This document shows, piece by piece, positions 23,303 through 29,508 of a stretch of 30,555 bases of DNA. The translations under genes were made by a program, and so were the position numbers. The DNA comes from a virus, in IMG/VR virus record IMGVR_UViG_3300042317_000174, positions 1-30,555 of that record. One strand, written 5' to 3'. Position 1 is the first letter of the stretch; each line of letters begins with the position of its first letter. The notes below the pieces were generated by a model, which worked only from the letters and a program-made list of their open reading frames with translations, had not been told where the DNA came from and made no database searches.

Positions 23303-23529
23303 TGACTGAGTTCGTTACCCTTGTAAAAAAATACGGCGTTACTGGTGTTCTTTGCTTATGGTTGTGGCACACGGACAACCGACTTAACAAGGTCGAGACG
23401 GCCCTTTACGACTGCTACAAAACCCAAACTTTCCGACAAGCTACGAAAACACGAATAGACTTACCTGAAAAACTTTTAGCCGTATTGCCAAATGATAAAA
23501 GAACTAATAAACGAAACTTTAAAGCCTAA
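23302..23529 (+). CDS. Small membrane-associated protein of the lysis cassette
   Basis: A 75-residue protein with one hydrophobic segment ('YGVTGVLCLWLW', residues 11-22) then 'HTDNRLNKVETALYDCYK'. This arrangement, a short anchor followed by an amphipathic helix, resembles BhlA/holin-like accessory proteins and is common before holin genes in Bacteroidota phages. It overlaps the holin gene by 38 bases. Could be a holin partner or antiholin; not shown. Confidence 0.55.
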   Translation: MTEFVTLVKKYGVTGVLCLWLWHTDNRLNKVETALYDCYKTQTFRQATKTRIDLPEKLLAVLPNDKRTNKRNFKA

Positions 23530-23707
23530 CGGAAAATGGTCTATAAAAAGGCTATCCGCTTTTACGTCGTTTTGGATCGCGGTTCTTTACGCCTTGCTTC
23601 CGTTATTCAAGCCGTTTAAAGTTCACGAATTTGTATTTGTCGGGCTATTAACTTACTCGGCTACTGCAATAGGTTTAACTGTATGGAGTAAAAAAATAGA
23701 CAAATGA
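23492..23707 (+). CDS. Putative holin, two transmembrane helices
   Basis: A 71-residue protein with a basic N-terminus and two hydrophobic helices (about residues 22-39 '[17 protein letters not shown]' and 46-64 '[19 protein letters not shown]'), then a basic tail 'WSKKIDK'. The size and topology suit a class II holin that opens the inner membrane at lysis. It is directly followed (ATGA) by the endolysin. Confidence 0.72.
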   Translation: MIKELINETLKPNGKWSIKRLSAFTSFWIAVLYALLPLFKPFKVHEFVFVGLLTYSATAIGLTVWSKKIDK

Positions 23708-24168
23708 TAACAACTGCACAAGCCTTAGCAAAATACGGACAACCCAACGAGACGGGAACGTATTTAACCACCATTAAACTACCCTACCCAATGCGCATAG
23801 CTTGGGACACTAAGACAATGGTAACAAAGATGCGTTGCCATAAACTTGTCGCAGATGCGTTTTTAAACGTGTTTAACGAACTTTTAGAGGTCTACGGGTA
23901 TCAACGCCTTGTCGAACTCGGAATAGACCTTTACGGCGGATGTTTTAACTTTCGTAAAATGCGAGGCGGTTCGTCTTGGTCAAAGCACGCTTGGGGTATT
24001 GCCATCGATTTAGACCCTGCGAGAAACACTCTAAAAGAAACTTCTAAGACTGCGCGCTTTGCACGTCCTGAGTACAAGCAAATGATTGACATTTTCTACA
24101 AACACGGATTTATTTCACTCGGTAAAGAAAAGAACTATGACTGGATGCACTTCGAGATTGGCGGTTAG
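23704..24168 (+). CDS. Endolysin, M15-family D-Ala-D-Ala peptidase
   Basis: A 154-residue zinc peptidase of the VanY/M15 type that would cut peptidoglycan peptide stems. Zinc ligands are visible as '[13 protein letters not shown]' (H95 and D102, the HxxxxxxD motif) and '[10 protein letters not shown]' (H149). D104 and W148 fit the active-site surround. No signal peptide, so release to the periplasm needs the holin upstream, to which it is coupled. It overlaps the spanin candidate by 32 bases. Confidence 0.9.
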   Translation: MITTAQALAKYGQPNETGTYLTTIKLPYPMRIAWDTKTMVTKMRCHKLVADAFLNVFNELLEVYGYQRLVELGIDLYGGCFNFRKMRGGSSWSKHAWGIAIDLDPARNTLKETSKTARFARPEYKQMIDIFYKHGFISLGKEKNYDWMHFEIGG

Positions 24169-24589
24169 TTCCGTTATTTTGTCGCTTTTATTGGCAATAC
24201 TTGCGACAAGTTGCTCGGTAAATTACCACGTTCGTAAAGCCTTTAAAAAAGGTTATAAGTGCGACGAGGTTGCTGATACAATTCAAATAACTTCGATTGA
24301 CTCAATTCCGTACGTTTTAAGGGACTCTATTATGTGGGAAAGGGTATTAGTCCAAAAAGATACAATCGTGCGTTATAAGGTCTCTAAAGTGCCTTTAACG
24401 CGATTTCAGGAGAGAATTGCCTATAAGTTAAAGCGAGATACCCTGCGAATGATTGAAAAAGTCGAGGTTGTCAAATGGAAAACTGAAAAGCGCAAAAATA
24501 CTAAACCTAACATTTTATTACTAGTTTTAGGATTTGTAGTGGGAATGTTTACGGCGTTCTTGCTACGTAACTTTAAAACTATTCTATGA
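24137..24589 (+). CDS. Candidate unimolecular spanin (lipoprotein with C-terminal anchor)
   Basis: A 150-residue protein. A lipoprotein signal peptide ('[16 protein letters not shown]', lipid-accepting Cys26) is followed by a beta-rich, charged domain and a C-terminal membrane segment ('[19 protein letters not shown]', about 126-143) with a basic end. An outer-membrane lipid anchor plus an inner-membrane helix in one chain is the defining plan of u-spanins such as T1 gp11, which fuse the two membranes at the end of lysis. The start at 24137 is chosen over 24086 because the latter adds 17 polar residues before the signal. It overlaps the endolysin gene in another frame. Confidence 0.72.
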   Translation: MTGCTSRLAVSSVILSLLLAILATSCSVNYHVRKAFKKGYKCDEVADTIQITSIDSIPYVLRDSIMWERVLVQKDTIVRYKVSKVPLTRFQERIAYKLKRDTLRMIEKVEVVKWKTEKRKNTKPNILLLVLGFVVGMFTAFLLRNFKTIL

Positions 24590-25650
24590 AAATACCACGT
24601 ATAAGATTAAAGGCGGATGAGTTTGCAATAGTTGAACAATACCGCGCAATTAAAAACCAAGCCAATGGCTTAGGACTAGACGAAAAAGATGTAAAACATG
24701 GCTGGCTCAAGAACAAAGAGGCCAGTCTTTTTTTTAAGAACCCGTCTTTTAGTAACGAGTTCGACGTTAATAAGATTGATTTTAAGAAACTATTTGAAGA
24801 CGTACCGCCGTTATCTATTGAAAAGCTACGTAAAGGTGAACTAAAGGGCGAATTTGACAAGCTAGTATTTACCGACGTACACGTAGGAATGGACGCAAGC
24901 GACAAGGGTCGTAATATGTACCCAACCGAATGGAACGAAACAATACTTTTCGAACGTCTTACCGCAATGGTGAACTTTACCCTAGAAAAACAAGAAAGTA
25001 ATGTACTTTACATTTCGGATTTAGGCGACTTTTTAGACGGGTTTAACGGGCAAACTACTAGAGGCGGTCATTCGTTGCCTCAAAACATGTCAAACCAACA
25101 AGCTTTCGACGTGGCCTTTATGTTTAAGGTTCGTCTTTTAGAAGCCCTTGCACCGCATTACAAATTGATTGTATTTAGAAGCGTTTGCAACGACAACCAT
25201 AGCGGGGACTTTGCGTACTTCGTCAACCAAGCGGTTAAACACTACGTAGAAACGCAACTAAAAAACGTTAAAATAATTAACCAAACGTCGTTCATTGACT
25301 GGGAGCTTGTCGGAAATTATTGCTTTGTTTCTACTCATGGTAAAGACACGCACAATTTAAAACACGGATTTAAACCAAAGATTGATCCAAACCAAGTAAA
25401 CAAAATAGTAGGTTATTTGAATAGTCAGGGCCTACTTAATAAAGGCTACGAAATCATTTTCGAAAAGGGCGACTCACACCAATACTTGTTCGACGCGTCA
25501 AGTTCGGACGTTTTTAAGTATTACAATTACCCCGCGTTTAGTCCGTCTTCTAATTGGGTTGCTACAAACTTTCAGCTAGGACGTTCTGGTTTTATACATT
25601 TTAACTACGGACTATTAACAAAATCAATAAACGAATACTTTTTTAAGTAA
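24586..25650 (+). CDS. Calcineurin-like metallophosphoesterase
   Basis: A 354-residue protein. A small helical N-terminal region (10-50) with 'GLDEKDVKHGWLKNKEAS' is followed by the five metallophosphoesterase motifs: 'FTDVHVG' (D97, H99), 'DLGDFLDG' (147-152 core), 'CNDNHSG' (201-207), 'STHGKD' (H251) and 'GDSHQ' (H298). All metal ligands seem present, so it should hydrolyse phosphodiesters, possibly nucleic acid, in the cytoplasm. It is coupled (ATGA) to the spanin gene and ends the late transcript. Related genes are frequent in Bacteroidota phages; substrate unknown. Confidence 0.82.
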   Translation: MKIPRIRLKADEFAIVEQYRAIKNQANGLGLDEKDVKHGWLKNKEASLFFKNPSFSNEFDVNKIDFKKLFEDVPPLSIEKLRKGELKGEFDKLVFTDVHVGMDASDKGRNMYPTEWNETILFERLTAMVNFTLEKQESNVLYISDLGDFLDGFNGQTTRGGHSLPQNMSNQQAFDVAFMFKVRLLEALAPHYKLIVFRSVCNDNHSGDFAYFVNQAVKHYVETQLKNVKIINQTSFIDWELVGNYCFVSTHGKDTHNLKHGFKPKIDPNQVNKIVGYLNSQGLLNKGYEIIFEKGDSHQYLFDASSSDVFKYYNYPAFSPSSNWVATNFQLGRSGFIHFNYGLLTKSINEYFFK

Positions 25651-25680
25651 ATTAGTGAACTTTTTCATAGTTCTGTTTTG

Positions 25681-25708
25681 AAGCCAGCCTTTCGGGGTTG
25701 GCTTTTTT
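25681..25708 (+). terminator. Intrinsic terminator of the late region
   Basis: AAGCCAGCC (25681-25689) pairs with GGTTGGCTT (25696-25704) over nine pairs with one wobble, loop TTTCGG, then T-run to 25708. It ends the structural and lysis transcripts. Confidence 0.9.
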
Positions 25709-25712
25709 GTTT

Positions 25713-25720
25713 TATATTTG
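25713..25720 (+). promoter_or_regulatory. Possible promoter of a short RNA
   Basis: TATATTTG, an exact -7 match, begins five bases after the late terminator. A TTG at 25698-25700 is only 12 bases upstream, so the -33 part is weak or missing. Confidence 0.4.
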
Positions 25721-25725
25721 TACTA

Positions 25726-25791
25726 CTTTAGTAATTCCAAAACAAAGTAAATCTAATTTGATCGCCCCATTCTATACGGATGGGGTTTTTT
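25726..25791 (+). ncRNA. Possible ~65-nt small RNA
   Basis: Between the -7 element at 25713-25720 and a second terminator at 25765-25791 lies about 65 bases without an ORF. A six-pair helix is possible between TACTTT (25724-25729) and AAAGTA (25744-25749), followed by the terminator stem. A promoter-to-terminator unit of this size fits a small RNA, but the start site is a guess and the promoter is incomplete. Confidence 0.3.
25765..25791 (+). terminator. Second intrinsic terminator
   Basis: CCCCAT (25765-25770) pairs with ATGGGG (25780-25785), nine-base loop, then TTTTTT at 25786-25791. Confidence 0.82.
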
Positions 25792-25980
25792 CGTATTATA
25801 ATAGGATATTTGCAACTATTTGCGTACCTAATCGGGTATAAACCGACTAAACTGACATTATATTGCACCTTTTCGGGTACAAAATAAGGGTAAAACCTTA
25901 AAACGTGAAAAAAATTTTGCGTCTACAAGCCCCGTCTAATAAGGAAATCTAAAAAAATGTTAAAAAAAGTTGTTAAAAAG
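25792..25980. other. Noncoding control region upstream of early promoter
   Basis: With the terminators before it, this belongs to a 386-bp gene-free stretch (25651-26036). It holds repeated GGGTA-type sequences: CGGGTATAAA near 25834, CGGGTACAAA near 25875 and AGGGTAAAAC near 25887. It also has a TCGG/CCGA inverted pair around the first and then A/T-rich runs before the promoter. The repeats could be operator sites for an early regulator or part of a replication origin. Nothing coding is visible. Confidence 0.4.
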
Positions 25981-26011
25981 TTTGGTAGCTTGTGAATAGT
26001 ATATATATTTG
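25981..26011 (+). promoter_or_regulatory. Strong early promoter, Bacteroidota consensus
   Basis: TTTG (25981-25984), 19-base spacer, TATATTTG (26004-26011): both elements match the Bacteroidota sigma-A consensus exactly at ideal spacing. The expected start is near 26017, about 20 bases before the first early ATG at 26037. Confidence 0.9.
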
Positions 26012-26036
26012 CATATAATCTTTTAACAAAAACACT

Positions 26037-26213
26037 ATGAACAAAGAACAAATTTTAGAACTTATCCGCAGTCAAGAACAAGAATTGTACAAAGACTTGC
26101 AAGAATGTAAAAGCCAATACGGCGTAGACCACAACCATACACGCTACGCTTTAGGCGCGTGGGGTTCAGTATTAAACTTATTACAAACAATTGAGAACAA
26201 TGAAGTTAATTAA
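26037..26213 (+). CDS. First early gene, 58-residue helical protein
   Basis: Short ORF directly behind the strongest promoter. The protein is helical ('NKEQILELIRSQEQELYKDL', 'RYALGAWGSVLNLLQTIE') with an internal 'YGVDHNHT' turn. It overlaps the next gene by 14 bases. The position suggests immediate early expression, where host-takeover proteins are often found; no function can be read from sequence. Confidence 0.6.
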   Translation: MNKEQILELIRSQEQELYKDLQECKSQYGVDHNHTRYALGAWGSVLNLLQTIENNEVN

Positions 26214-26445
26214 AAAATATTCGTTTTTGTTTAAGGACTTGAACACGGACGAAAAGCAAATCTTAGGAAGCGGAGTAGTATTTATCTTAGGTACTGTCTT
26301 CTTTATTTACTTACTTGGGACGGCTACACCGCACCGCAAAGATGCAAAAACACGGAACTACCAAACTTATTTCAAGCCTAAGTACGAACTACCTAAGTCT
26401 TACGCTAAGTATTCGAACCACGTTTATAACTCTAAATTCAAATAA
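26200..26445 (+). CDS. Small single-pass membrane protein
   Basis: An 81-residue protein from ATG 26200 (preceded by TTGAGAACA, like the array leader; the frame is open nine bases upstream only from a TTG). One transmembrane segment ('GSGVVFILGTVFFIYLLGT', about residues 23-41), then a basic Tyr/Lys-rich tail of about 40 residues, probably cytoplasmic. Early operon, unknown role. Confidence 0.6.
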   Translation: MKLIKKYSFLFKDLNTDEKQILGSGVVFILGTVFFIYLLGTATPHRKDAKTRNYQTYFKPKYELPKSYAKYSNHVYNSKFK

Positions 26446-26446
26446 A

Positions 26447-26755
26447 ATGATTGTTACAGAACTAAAAGACTTTGAGGTCTACCGAGACACGGACAAGAAT
26501 TTTGTCTACTTATTTGTTACTCTTTGGGACGAAGGCGACACGGACACGAACGCCGAAATCTTAGCCGAATACGAAATAGAAATTTACGACTCTTATTCTA
26601 ATTACAAAATCACTAAAAAATACTACAATGAAATCCTTACCATCAAACAAACGCGAGACTGCGATGACTACCTCGAAAAAATCTACGAAGCAAACACTTT
26701 CGAAGACGCTTACGTTCAAGAATACAACGACGAAGGGACTTGGTGGTTCATTTAG
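26447..26755 (+). CDS. Acidic hypothetical early protein
   Basis: A 102-residue acidic protein beginning at ATG 26447, two bases after the preceding stop ('MIVTELKDFEVYRDTDKN'). The first half is beta-rich with many Asp/Glu, and the second has a helix ('DCDDYLEKIYEANTFED') and ends 'DEGTWWFI'. The strong negative charge could suit a DNA-mimic or protein-binding role, but this is only a suggestion. The frame is open upstream, but that part lies inside the preceding gene. Confidence 0.6.
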   Translation: MIVTELKDFEVYRDTDKNFVYLFVTLWDEGDTDTNAEILAEYEIEIYDSYSNYKITKKYYNEILTIKQTRDCDDYLEKIYEANTFEDAYVQEYNDEGTWWFI

Positions 26756-26840
26756 AGACTACCAACTAAATAGGTACTGGGATAACTTTAACTTTGGTCT
26801 TTACCACCGAATTTGTGAAATTAAAATGACAGAGATATGA
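26628..26840 (+). CDS. Doubtful small ORF overlapping its neighbour
   Basis: A 70-residue frame whose first 43 codons lie inside the preceding gene; a later ATG at 26664 is possible. The unique 3' part encodes 'FRDYQLNRYWDNFNFGLYHR'. Its stop overlaps the next ATG (ATGA at 26837), the coupling used throughout this operon, which is the only support. The Lys/Thr-rich N-terminal half looks like out-of-frame translation. Confidence 0.3.
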   Translation: MKSLPSNKRETAMTTSKKSTKQTLSKTLTFKNTTTKGLGGSFRDYQLNRYWDNFNFGLYHRICEIKMTEI

Positions 26841-27040
26841 CACCGAAAGAAAAAGCATTAGAGTTAGTAGATAAAATGAAATACCCTATGGATGGTGTTT
26901 ATATAATAAGTCACGTTGCTAACGAACTTGCATTGATTGCAGTTGAATTTTCAAAGGAATTTATTACAGGTGATTTATCGGAAGCATTTGATAAGTTTTT
27001 ATACATTCAAGAAGTTAAAGAAGAAATCGAAAAGCTATGA
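26837..27040 (+). CDS. MTPKEKA-family small protein, copy 1
   Basis: A 67-residue helical protein ('MTPKEKALELVDKMKYPMDG', 'ANELALIAVEFSKEFI', 'EVKEEIEKL'). This is a very common short protein in Bacteroidota phages of unknown function. It shares its opening and its 'A..(I/L)ALI.V' core with the following gene, so the two are tandem paralogues. GAT codons dominate here, unlike in the next genes. Coupled downstream by ATGA. Confidence 0.7.
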   Translation: MTPKEKALELVDKMKYPMDGVYIISHVANELALIAVEFSKEFITGDLSEAFDKFLYIQEVKEEIEKL

Positions 27041-27255
27041 CACCAAAAGAACACGCAGAACAATTGTACAATATTGCTCTTATGCAAATACCCGAAGAAG
27101 AAAACGAAAAAGGATTGTTTAAGAATAGATTAGTAGCTAAAGAAATTGCTTTACTTATGGTCGACAATTTTAGAAGATGGCTTTGGCATTCGTACCCAGT
27201 AAAATACGGACACGACCATTGGTTAAACGTTAACAAAGAACTATTAGACTTATGA
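27037..27255 (+). CDS. MTPKEKA-family small protein, copy 2
   Basis: A 72-residue relative of the preceding gene ('MTPKEHAEQLYNIALMQI', 'AKEIALLMVDNFRRWLW', 'WLNVNKELLDL'). Same layout: N-terminal amphipathic helix, A-K-E-x-A core helix, closing K-E-x-x-x-L helix. ATGA coupling on both sides. Function unknown. Confidence 0.7.
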   Translation: MTPKEHAEQLYNIALMQIPEEENEKGLFKNRLVAKEIALLMVDNFRRWLWHSYPVKYGHDHWLNVNKELLDL

Positions 27256-27398
27256 AATGGAAACTAACTTACTTCGTCGGATCTAAAGCCGTCGAAAGCT
27301 GGGTTTTAAACTCGCAAAGCCTAGCATATTGGAAAAAACAAGACTTACTAGCAACAAGACGCTACGAATTAGGAAAATTTAAAGTAGAACAAATATGA
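27252..27398 (+). CDS. 48-residue hypothetical basic protein
   Basis: Short ORF with ATGA overlaps at both ends. The peptide has strands at its start ('KWKLTYFVGSKAVESWVL'), a basic helix ('YWKKQDLLATRRYELGKF') and no known motif. The tight coupling between two more credible genes is the main support. Confidence 0.5.
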   Translation: MKWKLTYFVGSKAVESWVLNSQSLAYWKKQDLLATRRYELGKFKVEQI

Positions 27399-27826
27399 AC
27401 CGACTTACCTCAATACACGAACTAATAGAAAAATACGGACTACTAGACAAGTCAAGACGCCGAGACGTACTTTTTAAACGCTATTACCTTTACAATGAAT
27501 TACGTACCTGTGGGCTTAGCCTTTCGGAAATTGGCCGTGTTTTCAACAAGAACCATGCTACAATCTTACACGGGTTACGCGTTCACAAAGACTTAACTAG
27601 TTACCGAGACGTTGACTACGTAGCTGAGACGTGCGCGCTTCAAGCCTACCTAGACGGCGCGGAGTTGCCAGACGTATCGAAAGTGTTTAAGACGCAAAAA
27701 GACTACGATCTAAAGACGGACGTACTTAAGGCCCACAACCTAGCCTCGTTTAAACGTGTACAAAGACGGATAAAAATGGGTTTTTACGAAGAAATTTTAC
27801 AAGACAAGCAACTTTTAGTAGAATAA
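27395..27826 (+). CDS. DnaA domain IV-like HTH protein
   Basis: A 143-residue protein. Residues 30-66 ('YNELRTCGLSLSEIGRVF', then 'NKNHATILHGLRVHKDL') match the origin-binding HTH of DnaA domain IV (S-L-x-E-I-G-x-x-F-x-x-x-H-A/T-T-I/V), without the AAA+ domains. The rest is basic and helical. It may bind the phage origin or DnaA boxes and take part in initiation, or displace host DnaA. It is located two genes before the helicase-like ATPase. A promoter-like TACATTTG starts a new transcript right after it. Confidence 0.72.
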   Translation: MNRLTSIHELIEKYGLLDKSRRRDVLFKRYYLYNELRTCGLSLSEIGRVFNKNHATILHGLRVHKDLTSYRDVDYVAETCALQAYLDGAELPDVSKVFKTQKDYDLKTDVLKAHNLASFKRVQRRIKMGFYEEILQDKQLLVE

Positions 27827-27831
27827 AACGT

Positions 27832-27839
27832 TACATTTG
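27832..27839 (+). promoter_or_regulatory. -7 element upstream of the leader RNA
   Basis: TACATTTG matches TAnnTTTG, six bases after the preceding stop. No good TTTG is found at the usual distance upstream. The expected transcript starts at about 27845, exactly at the first base of the leader's first hairpin. Confidence 0.5.
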
Positions 27840-27844
27840 TACAT

Positions 27845-27934
27845 GGTTCGCTCTCACACCATAGAACCTAAAGGTATTATTAACCCTTGTAATGAAGTAG
27901 ATGTGAGAGCCTACGGATTTATGAGGGTTTTTTT
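27845..27934 (+). ncRNA. Candidate cis-regulatory leader with crossing helices
   Basis: Three helices can be drawn. (a) GGTTC (27845-27849) with GAACC (27864-27868), a hairpin with a 14-base loop. (b) GCTCTCACA (27850-27858), inside that loop, with TGTGAGAGC (27902-27910), nine perfect pairs, forming an H-type pseudoknot with (a). (c) AACCCT (27882-27887) with AGGGTT (27924-27929) followed by seven Ts, a terminator-like helix that crosses (b). Helices (b) and (c) should compete or stack, as in attenuators and riboswitches. It lies just upstream of the replication gene at 27953. No known family recognised. Confidence 0.5.
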
Positions 27935-27952
27935 ATGCTTAACAAACAACAA

Positions 27953-28576
27953 ATGGCAAAAGACAAGAAAAGTTTTTTATTGTACGTGGATTTGATTCAT
28001 ACAATTGAAAAGCTAAACGACGAACAAGCGGGAAAATTGTTTAAACACGTATTGAGGTACGTTAACGACAAGAACCCAGAAAGCGACCAATTTACTGAGG
28101 TTGTATTCGAACCAATTAAACAAACGTTAAAGCGTGACTTGGAAAAGTACGAAGGTATACGACAACGTAATAGCGAAAACGCAAAGAAGCGATGGGATGC
28201 CACCGCATGCGACCGCATACCAAATATGCCAGCGGTTACCAAAAATGCCGATAATGATAGTGTTAATGATAATGATATAAATATAATAGACTTTGATTCT
28301 TTACTTTTATTATTGCAGGCTACATTTAAACGAAAGTTTAGAGTAATGAACGACAAAGTTAAAAGGTCGTACAAAGCACGTATAAAAGAAGGGTACACAA
28401 TAGACGACATACACAACGCTATTAAAAACTGCCAATCTAACGCCTACCATAAAGACAATAACTACCAATATTGTACGCCTGAGTTCTTTAGTAGGGCAGA
28501 CATTTTAGATAAATACGCGGACAGAACAATAGTAACCGAAAGTGACGCTATCTTAGCACACCTAAAAAACAATTAA
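27953..28576 (+). CDS. Replication initiator-like protein (DUF6291 plus phage C-terminal domain)
   Basis: A 207-residue protein starting 'MAKDKKSFLLYVDLIHTI', where a DUF6291-like N-terminal domain normally begins; ATG 27935 would add six residues but lies in the leader's T-run. Residues about 5-75 form that domain, 75-105 a basic, polar linker rich in Asn/Asp, and 115-195 ('KRKFRVMNDKVKRSYKAR', 'YTIDDIHNAIKN', 'YCTPEFFSRADILDKYA') the conserved C-terminal domain of phage replication proteins that often recruit helicase. A role in origin recognition or helicase loading is inferred, supported by the helicase-like gene following at once. Confidence 0.72.
   Translation: MAKDKKSFLLYVDLIHTIEKLNDEQAGKLFKHVLRYVNDKNPESDQFTEVVFEPIKQTLKRDLEKYEGIRQRNSENAKKRWDATACDRIPNMPAVTKNADNDSVNDNDINIIDFDSLLLLLQATFKRKFRVMNDKVKRSYKARIKEGYTIDDIHNAIKNCQSNAYHKDNNYQYCTPEFFSRADILDKYADRTIVTESDAILAHLKNN
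28245..28300. other. AT-rich iterated stretch inside the initiator gene, possible origin
   Basis: The linker between the two initiator domains is encoded by repeated TAATGATA-type units (GATAATGATA, TTAATGATAATGATA) in a strongly AT-rich context. In lambda-like phages the origin lies in the same place, between the domains of the O gene. This is a positional analogy only. Confidence 0.3.
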
Positions 28577-28577
28577 A

Positions 28578-29507
28578 ATGCTACTCAAACAAGGCGACGC
28601 ACTACAGTACTTACTAGACGTAAGGGACGGCAAAATAAAACAAGGGCTAGGCTTAGATTGTTACCTAGACGAACACCTTAAATTTAAACCTAAGCAACTC
28701 AATATAATTCTAGGGCATGACAACGTAGGTAAGACGTACTGGATAAATTGGTATTTCCTTACCCTAGCTTTAAAGCATGACTTAACTTTCTGCATTTGGT
28801 CGGGTGAAAACCAAAAGGGGCAAATTTTGCGCGACATGGTTCAAATGTATCGAGGTAAACACTTTAGTAAATTAACGCATTCACAAATAGCGGGCGACGT
28901 TGCGTACTTAGAACAATACTTTTCGTTCATTGATAACTCGAATTTGTACAAACCAGAACAAATTTTAGACCTATTCAAACAAAGTGGGTGCAAAGTGGGG
29001 CTTATTGATCCATTCACGGGCCTAGACCGCGAAATGTCGTTTGCTGGGAATTACGAATTTATGAATACCGCCCGTCAATTTGTCAATAAAACGGGCATGA
29101 CTATCTACATAAACACGCACCCGAATACTGAAAGCGGACGTAGCGGTAACTTATACACCGAAGGCGAACTAAAAGGGCATTTAAAAGCACCTTTAAAAGA
29201 CCACGTTGAGGGCGGTAAGGCTTTCTTAAACCGATGCGATGACATGCTAGTAATACACCGACTAATTAAACACCCAGAATACAAATTTAAAACTTGGGTA
29301 AACGTCGAAAAAGTTAAGGACACCGAAACGGGCGGTAAGCATACCGAAATTGATTACCCAGTAGTTTTTGACTTTAATAGCGGGTTGGGCTTTACAATTA
29401 ACGGAATAGACCCCCTACGAAAACACCGACCAAAAGACATACAAAAAACAATAACCGACGGCATTATTTCGACAAGCCAAAAATTACGCAACTTAAACAC
29501 TTTTTAA
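28578..29507 (+). CDS. DnaB/RecA-like replicative helicase ATPase
   Basis: A 309-residue P-loop ATPase. Walker A 'GHDNVGKT' (46-53), 'FCIWSGENQKGQI' with the catalytic Glu, Walker B 'KVGLIDPF' (139-146) and sensor 'IYINTHPNTESGR' (about 175-187) are in the order of the DnaB/SF4 C-terminal domain. There is no DnaB N-terminal domain, so it is a core-only helicase or a RecA-like loader. It follows the initiator by one base, a standard initiator-helicase pair. The phage has no primase or polymerase of its own, so host enzymes are presumably recruited. Confidence 0.82.
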   Translation: MLLKQGDALQYLLDVRDGKIKQGLGLDCYLDEHLKFKPKQLNIILGHDNVGKTYWINWYFLTLALKHDLTFCIWSGENQKGQILRDMVQMYRGKHFSKLTHSQIAGDVAYLEQYFSFIDNSNLYKPEQILDLFKQSGCKVGLIDPFTGLDREMSFAGNYEFMNTARQFVNKTGMTIYINTHPNTESGRSGNLYTEGELKGHLKAPLKDHVEGGKAFLNRCDDMLVIHRLIKHPEYKFKTWVNVEKVKDTETGGKHTEIDYPVVFDFNSGLGFTINGIDPLRKHRPKDIQKTITDGIISTSQKLRNLNTF

Positions 29508-29508
29508 A

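Noticed and set aside
26315-26446. N-terminal extension of the acidic protein at 26447
   Set aside because: The extra 44 residues are an out-of-frame reading of the preceding membrane protein, and ATG 26447 comes two bases after that gene's stop.
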